From Paragordius varius (Eukaryota > Nematomorpha), in NCBI GenBank assembly GCA_964247055.1, contig OZ176056.1, positions 6,634,001 to 6,698,000 of the forward strand: DNA of 64,000 nt, given 5' to 3'. Below, in pieces: positions 53,681 to 64,000 of this stretch. The notes under the pieces are model-generated. The model saw nothing but the letters and a program-made list of their open reading frames with translations. It did not search any database and was not told the DNA's origin. The stretch's first letter is position 1. Each line of letters starts with the position of its first letter. Made by a program: the position numbers and the translations under genes.

Positions 53681-56600
53681 TTAAGCAAGGCTAAACGCTT
53701 TAGGGTCATCAGAGAGTATTCGTTGTTTCATAAGTTGCATGCAGGTTAAAGCGTCTTCTTTGCTATCGTGACCACTCACTAAGATTAAAAAAATAATATA
53801 AAATTAAATTTAAAAAGGGCAAAACTTGGTTTTAAAGCTATAGTAAAATGATGTGTGCCAATAACGTAGATTTTTATAAATAAGCAATAGGATTGTTAAA
53901 TAAGCGATTTGACATACAGAAATAAAATCACCCTATCATATAACTATTAACCCAAACTATGTTGAGAGATATTTCATTTATAATATACTAAATTATATAA
54001 AACACATTCCATCATTTCTTTTTTTATATATTAACCCTGTATTTCACGATCTCTGAAATTTATTGTGGAGATATTTGAATAAAATTACCATCATCTTGTA
54101 TTATGCGTTTCAAAATGTCAACACTTAAATTTCTAAGGGCCCTCTTAAACGGTAAACCCAATCGGTGTGGAAAAACTAGGGCCGTATCTACAATATAGGG
54201 GTGTACAATTTGCAATCCGATGAGATCAGATTCCAAAGAATGACCTATCATATTAATATATGTTGTATAAATAGTACACATTTATTAATTGAAAAATTAA
54301 ATAAATATTTATAAAACTCATAAGGACCCACTCATAAATTTGGAATTTTTAGGATCATAAAATTAATATATAAAGAAAATATTTTATAAGACGTATTTAA
54401 AATAGCTCATAGGTCAACAAAAACATAAAAAAAAAACTTAAAAACTAAAAAAGTAATGAAAAAGATTATAAAAGGCACCCACACACCTAAAAGAATAGTT
54501 ATTTGATTAGCGTCAGGATCATTTCCTCTCAGTAATGTTAACACGTCTTTTTGTGCCTGTTCAAACGTAACTATGGGGAGATTAGAGTTTTGAGCATCAA
54601 AACAATTCTCAACTATACCACTCCATCGCGTATTGTAATCTATGATAGGTTGTATACGTGGGCGGACATACACATCATAAACTGTAACAAAGGGATGGAG
54701 TAATAATAAGGAAGTTTCCTTATTATTAACGTCCTTGTGATTATTGGATGTCGGTGAAACCTTTCAGTATAGAATAAATATAATTTTGTTTTTTTCAAGA
54801 CAAAAGGTATAAATTAATTTTTATAATAAGACGTATTTTTTTTCATGATAATAATTATTTTAAAGTTATGTGATTATAACTGATTAATCACCATACTTCT
54901 CTATTCAGTATTTTTCGATCCAAACCAATATGTTATAATAAAAAATCGGTGTTAAATATGGTTATCCTCAAAAATACATAAGCTCTTTGACTTTTTGAAT
55001 TTATAGAAATTTTCACTATAGTAAATTTTAAAATAATACAAAATTCATTTTACTATTTTGATAATTTTTTCAATAAAAACAACAATTTAAATCTAAATGC
55101 GCATTATGGGCTAGTTTTATTATAATAACGGTTTTACTATAAATTCATCGGGCGTTTGACCGTTAACGGTATGGGTTAATTTTGGGTCTCCATTTTCATA
55201 CATTTTATTAGGAGAGCCAACAAATCCAATCATTGTAATTCGGGCAATTTCGGAACCCAATGGTGTATAAACCATTTCACAATCCAAGCTATAAACTTTA
55301 AGCGTGTTGGCTTTGAGTTTTATTAATTCTTGAGGGGTTGAGGGTATAAGAGGCATACTAGTCATAATACCAGCATTCTCAGCACATAAATTTATGTTTG
55401 AGCTTAACAAACGGAGATTAAGTTGTCCACTGCTGGTCGAATTGAAATCGAAAATATTAGTGCTACTCTTCCATTGTTCATTTATGTGTTGTTTATGGTT
55501 TAAAAACCAGGATTTACAAGGAGCTTTATTTGAGGCGGATGTTGATGTTAACATAGAATCTAATCATGAAATCAAATAAAAAAAGGGTTAATGTTAATAA
55601 AAAAGGGTCCTATACCCATACTAATCCAAAAATCAAAACCTTTAAAAATCAAAACCTCATTGATGCCTAAGGCAACTTCACAAAATTAATTATAATAAAC
55701 TCAATCAATAGTTACCACCCATATAGCTTAATTTTTCACTATATAAAAAATTGGCTTATAAAACACAATTTACCATTGTTTGAGATTAGGGTAGGAATGT
55801 AGAGTGGTAAAGCCTTATCCGTACAATGTAAGTTTGCTAGTGTACACCCCGGTTCAGAAACCGAAGCTCCACAACACACATATTTGACTAGGGTTGAAGT
55901 AGCGTTTCGTTTACTGCTCGTACCTCCAATTTTACGGAGTCGGCCCCAATGATATAGGCATTCTTCGGGTTTAGCATGTTGATATGTGACAGATTTCGAC
56001 ATTTGTTTTTCATTAAAAATGAATGTGTCATTTAGCCCTAAAATAAAGAGTTTTTGTAACTTTTGTGGGTAAAAAACTTGATATTCCATATCCATAATTA
56101 TCAAAAAGCTTTGCCGAAAATATTTACAATTATTTATATATATTTATTTAACAAAATGATTTGAGTATATGAAAAATGACACGAAACACCAAAAATTATT
56201 TAATGTGTTTAAACCTTTGAATTCGCAGTGGCGTTTATTACCATTTTCATTCGCCTCTTTCGCCCAAAGCTCCTTGATTTCATACAATTTATTACATCGG
56301 GAACAAGTTAATTTGTGTAAGTAGGTATAACTCTGTAAATGATGTTTTGCCAAAGAATTATTTGAATTTTCATTGAGATTTTTTGATTTATCAAGGGCAG
56401 TTAGTGAATGCAAAATAAGGGAATCATTATGTATCGATATTTTAGCGGAACAACCAGATTTGGTGGTAGAATGGGGCGTATTTGTCAAAGGGGGTGCAGG
56501 ACTTTTGTTTGCAGAAGATCTGTTACCGATGCCAGTACTTAAAGGATCTGTAGGCCTAGGACTTGGATCTATACATACACCATATAATTTTGAGTCTTTC

Positions 56601-58296
56601 TGAGTCATGGTGTTGTCCTCATTTTTCTCATTTGTGGCGAAGGATATAAGATAGGGGTACCCATTTGAACGTAATTGAACAAGTGTCATAAGGTATGGTA
56701 ACAAGTTAAGAGCAAACGTTTCTTCCGTAAAACCATCATCGACATTAGAACAAGGGACTGCTTTCCGATGCAATTTGTGTTTAAGTGTAGGATCCAATGA
56801 TATTTGATGTGATTCTGAAGCCAAAATAATTGGTATTGGGGCAGTTCCACCTCTGATAGCTTTAATGTGAGATGCGGCCAAATTAAAGTATGTGTTTTTA
56901 TTTCCTTTACCCCTAACGTAACAATCATGTTCGGCTTGAAAGGCATATTGTTTAATTTCATGATATATGTTATCTATTAACTTATCCATTGTATCATCTT
57001 TAGTTTTACATTGATTTACAAGGCGGTCAGGAATGTTGGGTAAAGCCTTAATGTACTCCACGTGAAAAAGGGCAAGATATTTTTGTCGGGTATTATAAGG
57101 GATTTTGGTTAAACTAGCATTGTATTGATTAATAACACTAGGATCTATGCTAAATTTAATACCATCACAATAAACTTTGTATTCATTGAGATTGGGTGGT
57201 TGAACGTTAATAGATGATAGTATGGGAGTAGAATTTTTTCTGGAATGATTCTGAGATACATTATTTGAATTAGGTTTGGAGATCAGTGATTTCTATATAT
57301 TTACAAGGTGAAAAATAGATTAATCAATCATATAACACAGTTATTTAGAAAAAATAAATACCGAAGGTTGATTAGCTATATTATAAGCTATCCTAGCATC
57401 TTTACCACCAAATTTCCTTATATTAACACAAGTCGAATTATCGACAACTTTTTTCTTCTCAGAGGTTAAGGAACTTGAAATAGATAAATTCGCACTTTCT
57501 GGAGATTTAGATTGTTCGATTAAGTTTTTCATTTGTGCGCGAGCTTTTAAACATGTATCCTGAAACGAAATATCATCATTTTTATTATTTTTTGACAACT
57601 TTGTGTGTATTTCACTTGAGGGGTCCAATTTTGCTTTTTTAATTCTTATATAATTAAAATCAGTTTCAGTATTGTTTTTATTGTTTGTACTTTTCAATGG
57701 TGATGATTTAGAAATCAAGGGACCCCCTTCCATTTGTAAAAGTAATTGTTTGGCTTCAGACGGTAAAGAATTGTCACCATCTCTTTTATTCTGTTTACAT
57801 AATCATAATTTATAAAAGTATATTAGAAAAAAATAAACTTGGGTAAAAAGTATTAAATGAAATTATTACGGTGTATTATTTAGATGACAAGGTTTAAAAA
57901 TAATAGATTAGAAATAAAAGTTACCTTTTCATCCAAAATGTCGTTTGATAATGTAGTTAATCTATTACTAATTTTTTTGGGCGATATAACAATTTTGTTA
58001 GATTCATCATCTATGTTTACTTCAATAAAATCATTTTCATCGTCTGAATCGCCAAATATTTCCTCTTTGTACATAGTCTCAGGACATTTATTTTCATCAG
58101 ATTTATTTACATTTACACCTAAAATAATAATTTCAATACCTGATGGCATATTTTTTGTTAGAACATGTTTAGCTTTTAATAAATGAATTGGAGTAGGGTT
58201 ATAAACAGGGATTATAGTAGGAGAGTCAGACTTGTCGGTGGATTTCTTGATTGAATTAGCCATCAATTCAAAAATAGAGTTTTTTGACTTGTTCAT
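53681..58296 (-). CDS. REXO1: REXO1-family RNA exonuclease
   Basis: Eight exons (minus): 58296-57925, 57790-57362, 57292-56215, 56037-55825, 55559-55138, 54760-54487, 54244-54089, 53778-53681; 1013 residues. It removes nucleotides from RNA 3' ends; in vertebrates REXO1 also binds elongin A in the nucleus. Residues 1-267 are low-complexity and charged. Exon 3 has the REXO1-specific region ([38 protein letters not shown]). A Cys-rich part follows: [35 protein letters not shown]. The DEDDh exonuclease occupies the C-terminus: VYSLDCEM (Asp790, Glu792), [53 protein letters not shown]. All catalytic acidic residues and the His are present. An extra loop of nearly 60 residues splits the first exonuclease strands. 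The usual N-terminal zinc finger was not found; an AG just upstream of the start could mark a missing first exon. Confidence 0.94.
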
Positions 58297-58376
58297 ATTG
58301 CACTTTAACTTTAGTTTCACTAAACAATATGGAAAAGAGTTAAATATTTTTTATTATCTAATAATTGTGCTGTATA

Positions 58377-58942
58377 TTAACACTTGGAGGCAACACATTT
58401 ATTAAGTCCTTCCACTCAAATTGGGAGAGTTGGATACCTCAAGCTTGTTTAAAATTAAATTCTTTTAAAAATATGGAAGGAATCGAAAGCATGGCAAAAA
58501 TTTGCACTTATATAACTTTAATAAACCGAAATATATAAAAAGTTTTATTCAAAATTGATATTACTTATTTTAAGATAAAACCAAAAGATAAAATTTTGTC
58601 AATGCTACATGTCTGAAATGGTAAAATAAAAAAAACAAAATAAACCGCTTTTTCTATTTCTATCAATGTTAGATGTTATTTATATAAAATATTAGCTTTA
58701 ATTTTACCCTTAAAATTATATGAAAGACGATATTTTGTAAAAATTTTGTAAAATTGAAATGGCGTCGAAGTAGTTTAACATGGAACTTTTTATTAACAAA
58801 ATTGTATTTAGATAATTTGGTAAATTATATAATTATTATTAGGATAGAAGCATAAATTTAAATTAGGACCGTTTTCTTTAGTAGTTTTTTGAAAATCCTA
58901 ACTTAAATTTGCTAGATACCCCAAATTGAATCGAAGTGTTAT
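58377..58942 (-). mobile_element. TTAA-type MITE, copy 4
   Basis: Reverse-oriented copy. TTAA at 58377-58380 followed by CACTTGGAGGCAACACA; the far end reads TTGAATCGAAGTG then TTAT, so one target site has decayed. It lies about 80 bp upstream of the REXO1 start, so it may contribute to that promoter. Confidence 0.82.
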
Positions 58943-59579
58943 TTCGATAACACATTTTGCATAATTAACAAATTAATTTCTTCGATTTTTTGTAAATGAA
59001 TATCTGGATATTATTACGGATGTTATACTGTGCAAAAAATCGGGGGGAGGGGGGGTATAAAAACTCTCTTATATGTCTATTTATATCAGGATTCTCCTAT
59101 AAATGACACGGTAGGGTGATTAAAAATTATTTGACTTTACTTGCTAGTTTTTCAAGTCATGGCTTGCTATCATGTGTTAAAAAAATTTAACATAAGACTT
59201 CTTAAGTCAAGAAAGAAAACTTTCGGAAAAAATCATATGATCAAGTAAAACTCATAGATTTTGCAAGTGTGGTGTATGCACATTGGATAGATAAAATAGT
59301 GATAAAATTATTTTGGAAACTATTTGTATATGTAATTTAGGCTTTTATGTAATTAAAACCTTTGTTAATTATATAAAATTTTAAATTGATAAATTTTGGC
59401 TTATTAACCTTAGGTAGATACAAAAGAGGATTAATTTTTAGACAAACTCTGCTAATGTTTAATAAGATGGCATATAAAAATATGCTAATTATAATTCCGT
59501 GAACCCGCAAAAAAAATTGATTCTCGGAAATATCTTAAAATGAATAATAAAATATTAATATTGTAAAATTTCAAATCCT
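58943..59579. other. No gene recognised
   Basis: Spacer between two TTAA MITEs. It contains a G-rich run near 59041-59056 and nothing else that can be supported. Confidence 0.4.
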
Positions 59580-60117
59580 TTAACACTTGGATACAACACA
59601 TTACTGTTCTTCGATTCAATTTGGGTAGTTGGATACCCCAGGCCTTAAAATTAAATTATTCAAAAAATATGGAATGAATTGAAACCATGGAAAAAATTTG
59701 TACTTAGATAACATTAATTATTCGAAATATATATAAAAGTTTATTCAAAAATATTCGATTTTTGAGGAATCTCAATGTAAAAATTAGTCAATGACATGTG
59801 CACATCAGAAAAATTTTAGTATAAGCAAATCAAACCACCTCTGTTTCTATCAATGTTGGATGTGATCTAAATACAAAATCATCTTTAATTTTCGCTTTAA
59901 AATTAAATAAACCGGTTATTTTGCCAAAATGTTGCAAAATAAAATAGCGTCTAAGTAGTATATTTTTTCCAAACTAATTTTTTAGATATTTTGTCTTATG
60001 ATTCTTAATTGGACAAAAGCATAAATTTAAATTGGGACCGTTTCTTTCAGTTTTTTTAGAAAAATCAACTAGATGATCTGGGATACCCCAATTTTTATTG
60101 AAATGAAACGAAGGTTA
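59580..60117 (-). mobile_element. TTAA-type MITE, copy 5
   Basis: TTAA at 59580-59583 followed by CACTTGGATACAACACATTA. The core AAATTGGGACCG matches the other copies in reverse. The far tip near 60117 is degraded. Confidence 0.8.
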
Positions 60118-61055
60118 TTTCACTATTAACTAATGTAATAATAATATTTAATATTCTATAAACATATTCCCGTTATATTTGCAAAGGACTCCAAGCAAAA
60201 TGAGTTGTGAGGTAAAATAGAGAGTGTTTTAAGGGCGAATGGTTTTATCAATTTAAAAATTATTATTGTGCTCATTATTCGGAAACTCTATAATAATAAG
60301 TAAGATACGTACCAGTGACTTTGAAAACCTTAATAAATTATTATATTAATATATATCTTTTTGTGCCTTATTTCATAAATTTTGGCTGAAAATGATCAAA
60401 ATAATTTCCGTAAAATTTGAATTGGGTGGCAAAAAAATGTTCAATTCATAAGCAAAAGACCTGACTTAATTGTTTTTTTATCACCGATCTTCAAGTGTAC
60501 GCTTGATGTCTTAAGTAAACCGGCTTAACTTGCCACGCTTGACTTACAAGGCAAGTGCGACATTTTTATCATCCCACCCATTGAAACAATTTTTTAGAAA
60601 GCGTGTAGATCCATGCGAATTCAATAATATACTTACAATTTCATTGAGCCGATGGTGGTTAAGTTATTCTTAAAATTTGCCCTTCATTCCAACCCCATTC
60701 GAGTAAAAAGAGGGTTTAACAACAAATATTGGTTTTGCACACATCCCTATTTTTATATGTAATTTTTGATATTAGTGATAGTTTTTGGAATGAAGCATAT
60801 AGCTTTGGCCAAAAATATTTTATTTAATAAATGGCAAATTTTGCCTGATATGTAGCGCTTGCAACAAAAGTGTAATTTCTTAAAAAACCGTAATGGAAAC
60901 CAAAAGCACCATTATAATTTTGATACATTTTCCTACCAGAATATATATATACATATATATCCATCGGTTTATTTATTTATACCCTCCGATAGGCATTGTA
61001 TAAAATAAAACTAAATGCAAAATATTATCGATAACGATTCTCCATTTTTTTAGAG
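60118..61055. other. No gene recognised
   Basis: AT-rich DNA with no supported exon or repeat on either strand. Confidence 0.4.
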
Positions 61056-61100
61056 CAGGGGTGTCCAACACAAATGGCTTAGAAGGCCATATTTTTGAAA
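61056..61100 (+). repeat. hAT-MITE end (CAGGGGTGTCC type)
   Basis: Starts CAGGGGTGTCCAACACAAAT and runs into GGCTTAGAAGGCC, matching one end of the family that is complete at 22899-23157. The other end was not located, so the right boundary is unknown. An open frame across it reads repeat sequence. Confidence 0.65.
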
Positions 61101-62885
61101 CAAAAATGACGAGCCGTATTCGCAAAATATATTGGTATTATAGATTTCAACATAAGACTGTAAATACTATTGTTTATTTTATCAATTTTCTCGTCCATTG
61201 CCAAAATGCGGAGACTTATTCAGTTACTTTGTTTGACATAATCAATTATATAAATTTCGTTGCTACAAAAATGTATAGGAGGTGTTAAACAAGGTGTTGG
61301 AGAAGACTTGCAGATAGGAATCAAAGCTAAAAAATTCATTTTTTCGTAGTGTGAATTAAATAAACCTGTTATGTGGTAAAAAAAATTTTAATCATTTAAT
61401 ACCATATATTTCTATATTTTTAGAATTACCCAATATATCGCGTTTGAAATTATTTAAAGCCTAAATAAAAGATAAATTTTTGTCAATTTTCACTAAAGCG
61501 GAGGTAGTGTATAATCATTACAAAGCATTCAATATAAATTTATAAATATGTTCCCAATACTATCACTGAATAAAGCTTATTTATTCAGATTTTCCATTTA
61601 AGGAGTTTTTATGCTTAAAAACTGGGATAAATGGTTAAAATAGCACAACGCTTAACAACATTAGGAAATAACGCCCATATTGAAAATCTGAAACGAAAAA
61701 GAATTTTACTCCATCAAATTGTATAGAGAAAGGATATTATGTATATTGGATTTTTATAATTACACACCAGTCAAATTTGGACTTTTTCGAGCTTACATAA
61801 AGATTTATGACTAATTTCTGTGCGAATCAGAAAAAATTTATGATCCCCCAATCAGAATTTTAAGATATTAAAGGTTTTTCAATTTTTCAAAAACAAGAGA
61901 AAATCGACAGAAAATCACATATAACTTTATAATCAAAAGTTATCATATTATAAAATTTATATCATTTAATAAAGCGTTTTAAACTCTATATATACGTATA
62001 TATGTCCTTAGGGAGAAAATAATAGTGCGAGTATAAACGTTAAAATTAGTTTTTTGAAGCTAATTTTAAACATGTATAGATTTGTATTAAAAAATACTAA
62101 AAGAGGCATTTTCTGGTTTAAACCTTCGGCTTTTAGATAGGCTATATTTATTTTGTTAGTTGTTGTTTTTAGTATTTATTAGGGTTTTTCTACTCGTTTG
62201 TTACAAAAAACCCTGTTAACTATACTAGTGGATATTATTTATTTTCGAAATCAATGGATGCGGCATTTCAAATGAATGTTAGGTATCCACTTTTAAATTG
62301 ATTTTGTCTCACCCCTGATAGAAATACTTTATAACTTGGATGATGGGTATGTTACCATACTGTTATGAACTACAATAGGACCACTTGTACTCATCTAATA
62401 TTCTTCCGATTTAATGGAATTATTTAACTCTATTCTGTGAATTGGTTAGTTTGACATGTCACTTTTTCTAGATTTTGCTGAAGTGAACTACATAATATTT
62501 TCTGATGGTCTATTTTACCGAGCTTCCCCTATTGTATACCCTTGCCATATCCAGCATTTATAGGAGCTGATGGATGTTATTTTGCAGAGCTTGTGCGAGC
62601 CGCACGGATCTATCACACTATACATTTGCCCTTTTAGATTTTTAATATTTTTTATTTTTATTACAACGGCTTATAACTTTTTTTCCTAAAGTTTCGTATC
62701 CTCTTTTATTTATATACATAAAATATTAATTAATATATTCAATAAATTGATTTATTTATTGTATATTGTCTATTTCATTGTCTAGTAACTGCCCGCTTGA
62801 TAAGACGCTCGTGCAAAAGAAATAAACCTTCAAAGCTATTTTGTGCAGTTTATATTTTAATAAAAAGATCGAAGGTATTTTAAGA
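61101..62885. other. No gene recognised
   Basis: AT-rich. Nothing beyond the MITE remnant could be supported. A CACCCCTG near 62311 might be a distant repeat end but is too short to claim. Confidence 0.35.
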
Positions 62886-63054
62886 TCAAGTTTTATTATA
62901 TGGACCATCTATAGCATTTTCTGCAGAGTCTTCGTTAATAAAAAAATGTTCTGAGGTATCGTATACTGTGGCTGGTATATTTGGATTAGTTTTGCATTTT
63001 CTATCTAAAGCAATAAAAAACCTGGCTATGGAGCACTTGTATCGACTTTCTCGC
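62886..63054 (-). CDS. Possible terminal exon of an unrecognised gene
   Basis: Read on the minus strand from an AG acceptor (CATTTAG, exon from 63054, phase 2) to a TGA at 62888-62886. The about 56 residues include RYKCSIARFFIALDRKCKT and NPNIPATVYDTSEHFFINED. The composition is that of a real protein rather than an AT-rich random frame, but no family was recognised. Further exons would lie beyond 63054, possibly outside the window. Confidence 0.4.
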
Positions 63055-64000
63055 CTAAATGTACACAAGGAATAATTGTTTTTTAATTAAATACAAAATT
63101 AAAAATTAAATTTTTAAAAAAATCCTATTGGTGGCCTCAAATTTTATTTTGTTTTGGCCTTTCCATGCCATTAGGTAACAGAAAATGCAAAAAAATGGGG
63201 GGGTGCAAAACCTTGTTGAGCAGTGTTATGAGCTACTCCCGCTTGGATTCAAATCATAAAAAATTTATTTTATATATATAAGCTTTATATCATTTTTTGA
63301 ACGCGATAAATCAGGTACTAAATATAAAAAATATTATAATTAAAATAAAAATTAAAATCTTTTACCGCATAATAACACGTTTATTGATAACCTTTGGTTC
63401 CAAAGTGCGATTTTTAGCTTCGTGTTAGTTCCTTCAAAACCATAACCATTGTAAATTTTTTATCGATAATATTTTGCATTTATTATTTTGGTATATATTT
63501 ACAAAAAATTTCGTTGACGATTTTATCTCCATTGTATTTAATTTTATCCCACCCAATATGTAAATTTTTGATTTTGGCTATGAGCATGAAATAATTCTTT
63601 TTCTTCCTGTTAACCCTATTTTCATTTTTCATTATTCTGCAGATTTTAGTCGAATGATATATGATTCATAAATGCAGCATTTTTGATGCACACAGTGTGA
63701 TACAGGGGTATTTTTGATAATTTAATTAATTAAAACTCTACACTAATTTATTCATTAGCTTAAAATATGGGATTTAAATTTACCTTAAAATGAAAAAATA
63801 TACAAAGAATAAAAATGTAATGAATGATAACTAATTATTTTAGGATACATTTAAGGTGTTTTTATCCCAAAGATCTATCAAAAGTTGCCTTCAATTTATG
63901 TTGAGATAGTAACGACCTATGGCCTAAACCATTTCAGAAGTTGGAACTTATATATAATTTTTTAAAATGGTATTTCTGTACATTTTGTTAAATAATTATT
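63055..64000. other. No gene recognised
   Basis: AT-rich DNA. If the exon at 62886-63054 is real, this is its upstream intron. Confidence 0.35.

Overview
This is a very AT-rich, gene-poor stretch of an animal nuclear genome (roughly 70% A+T or more, judged by eye). Spliceosomal GT-AG introns, an NK1-class homeobox gene, a 3-ketodihydrosphingosine reductase gene and a REXO1-type exonuclease gene show an animal, most likely a bilaterian invertebrate. Four introns of only 21-23 nt at the 5' end of the reductase gene, followed by introns of 0.1-3.9 kb, suggest a lineage with ultrashort introns. Flatworms (short 5' introns, long 3' introns) and dicyemid/orthonectid-type animals come to mind, but the window alone does not settle it.

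Layout. 1-2.7 kb: two exons of an unrecognised minus-strand gene and a broken SINE. 4.8-6.6 kb: a decayed Penelope-like element with inverted repeats. 7.7-10 kb: a degenerate tandem array with a period near 310 bp. 10.2-15.3 kb: a decayed LINE split by a fossil Ty3/Gypsy element. 16.6-19.4 kb: a 2.8-kb hAT transposon with 8-bp target duplications, itself hit by a TTAA-type MITE. 20 kb: a tRNA-derived SINE with perfect 15-bp target duplications. 22.4-24.5 kb: the NK1 homeobox gene (minus), two exons. 26-30 kb: MITEs. 30.2-37.3 kb: the KDSR gene (plus), 11 exons, with an intron full of nested repeats. 38-39.7 kb: a rearranged ZBED5-like hAT relic. 40-41.9 kb: an RTE-like LINE relic. 42.4-42.9 kb: a secreted Kunitz-domain gene. 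44-52 kb: a secreted, heavily glycosylated multi-exon gene with Ig-like cysteine pairs in which every internal exon is phase 1-1. 52-53.4 kb: small TIR elements. 53.7-58.3 kb: the REXO1 gene (minus), eight exons. 58.4-60.1 kb: two more TTAA MITEs. 60-64 kb: mostly empty, with one possible terminal exon of an unknown minus-strand gene.

The genes form no operon or pathway. KDSR works in sphingolipid synthesis at the ER, REXO1 in RNA 3'-end trimming, and NK1 in developmental transcription. The Kunitz and Ig-like genes are neighbouring, same-strand, secreted products and may share a cell type, but that is inference. At least five repeat families recur across introns and intergenic DNA and account for much of the non-coding sequence.
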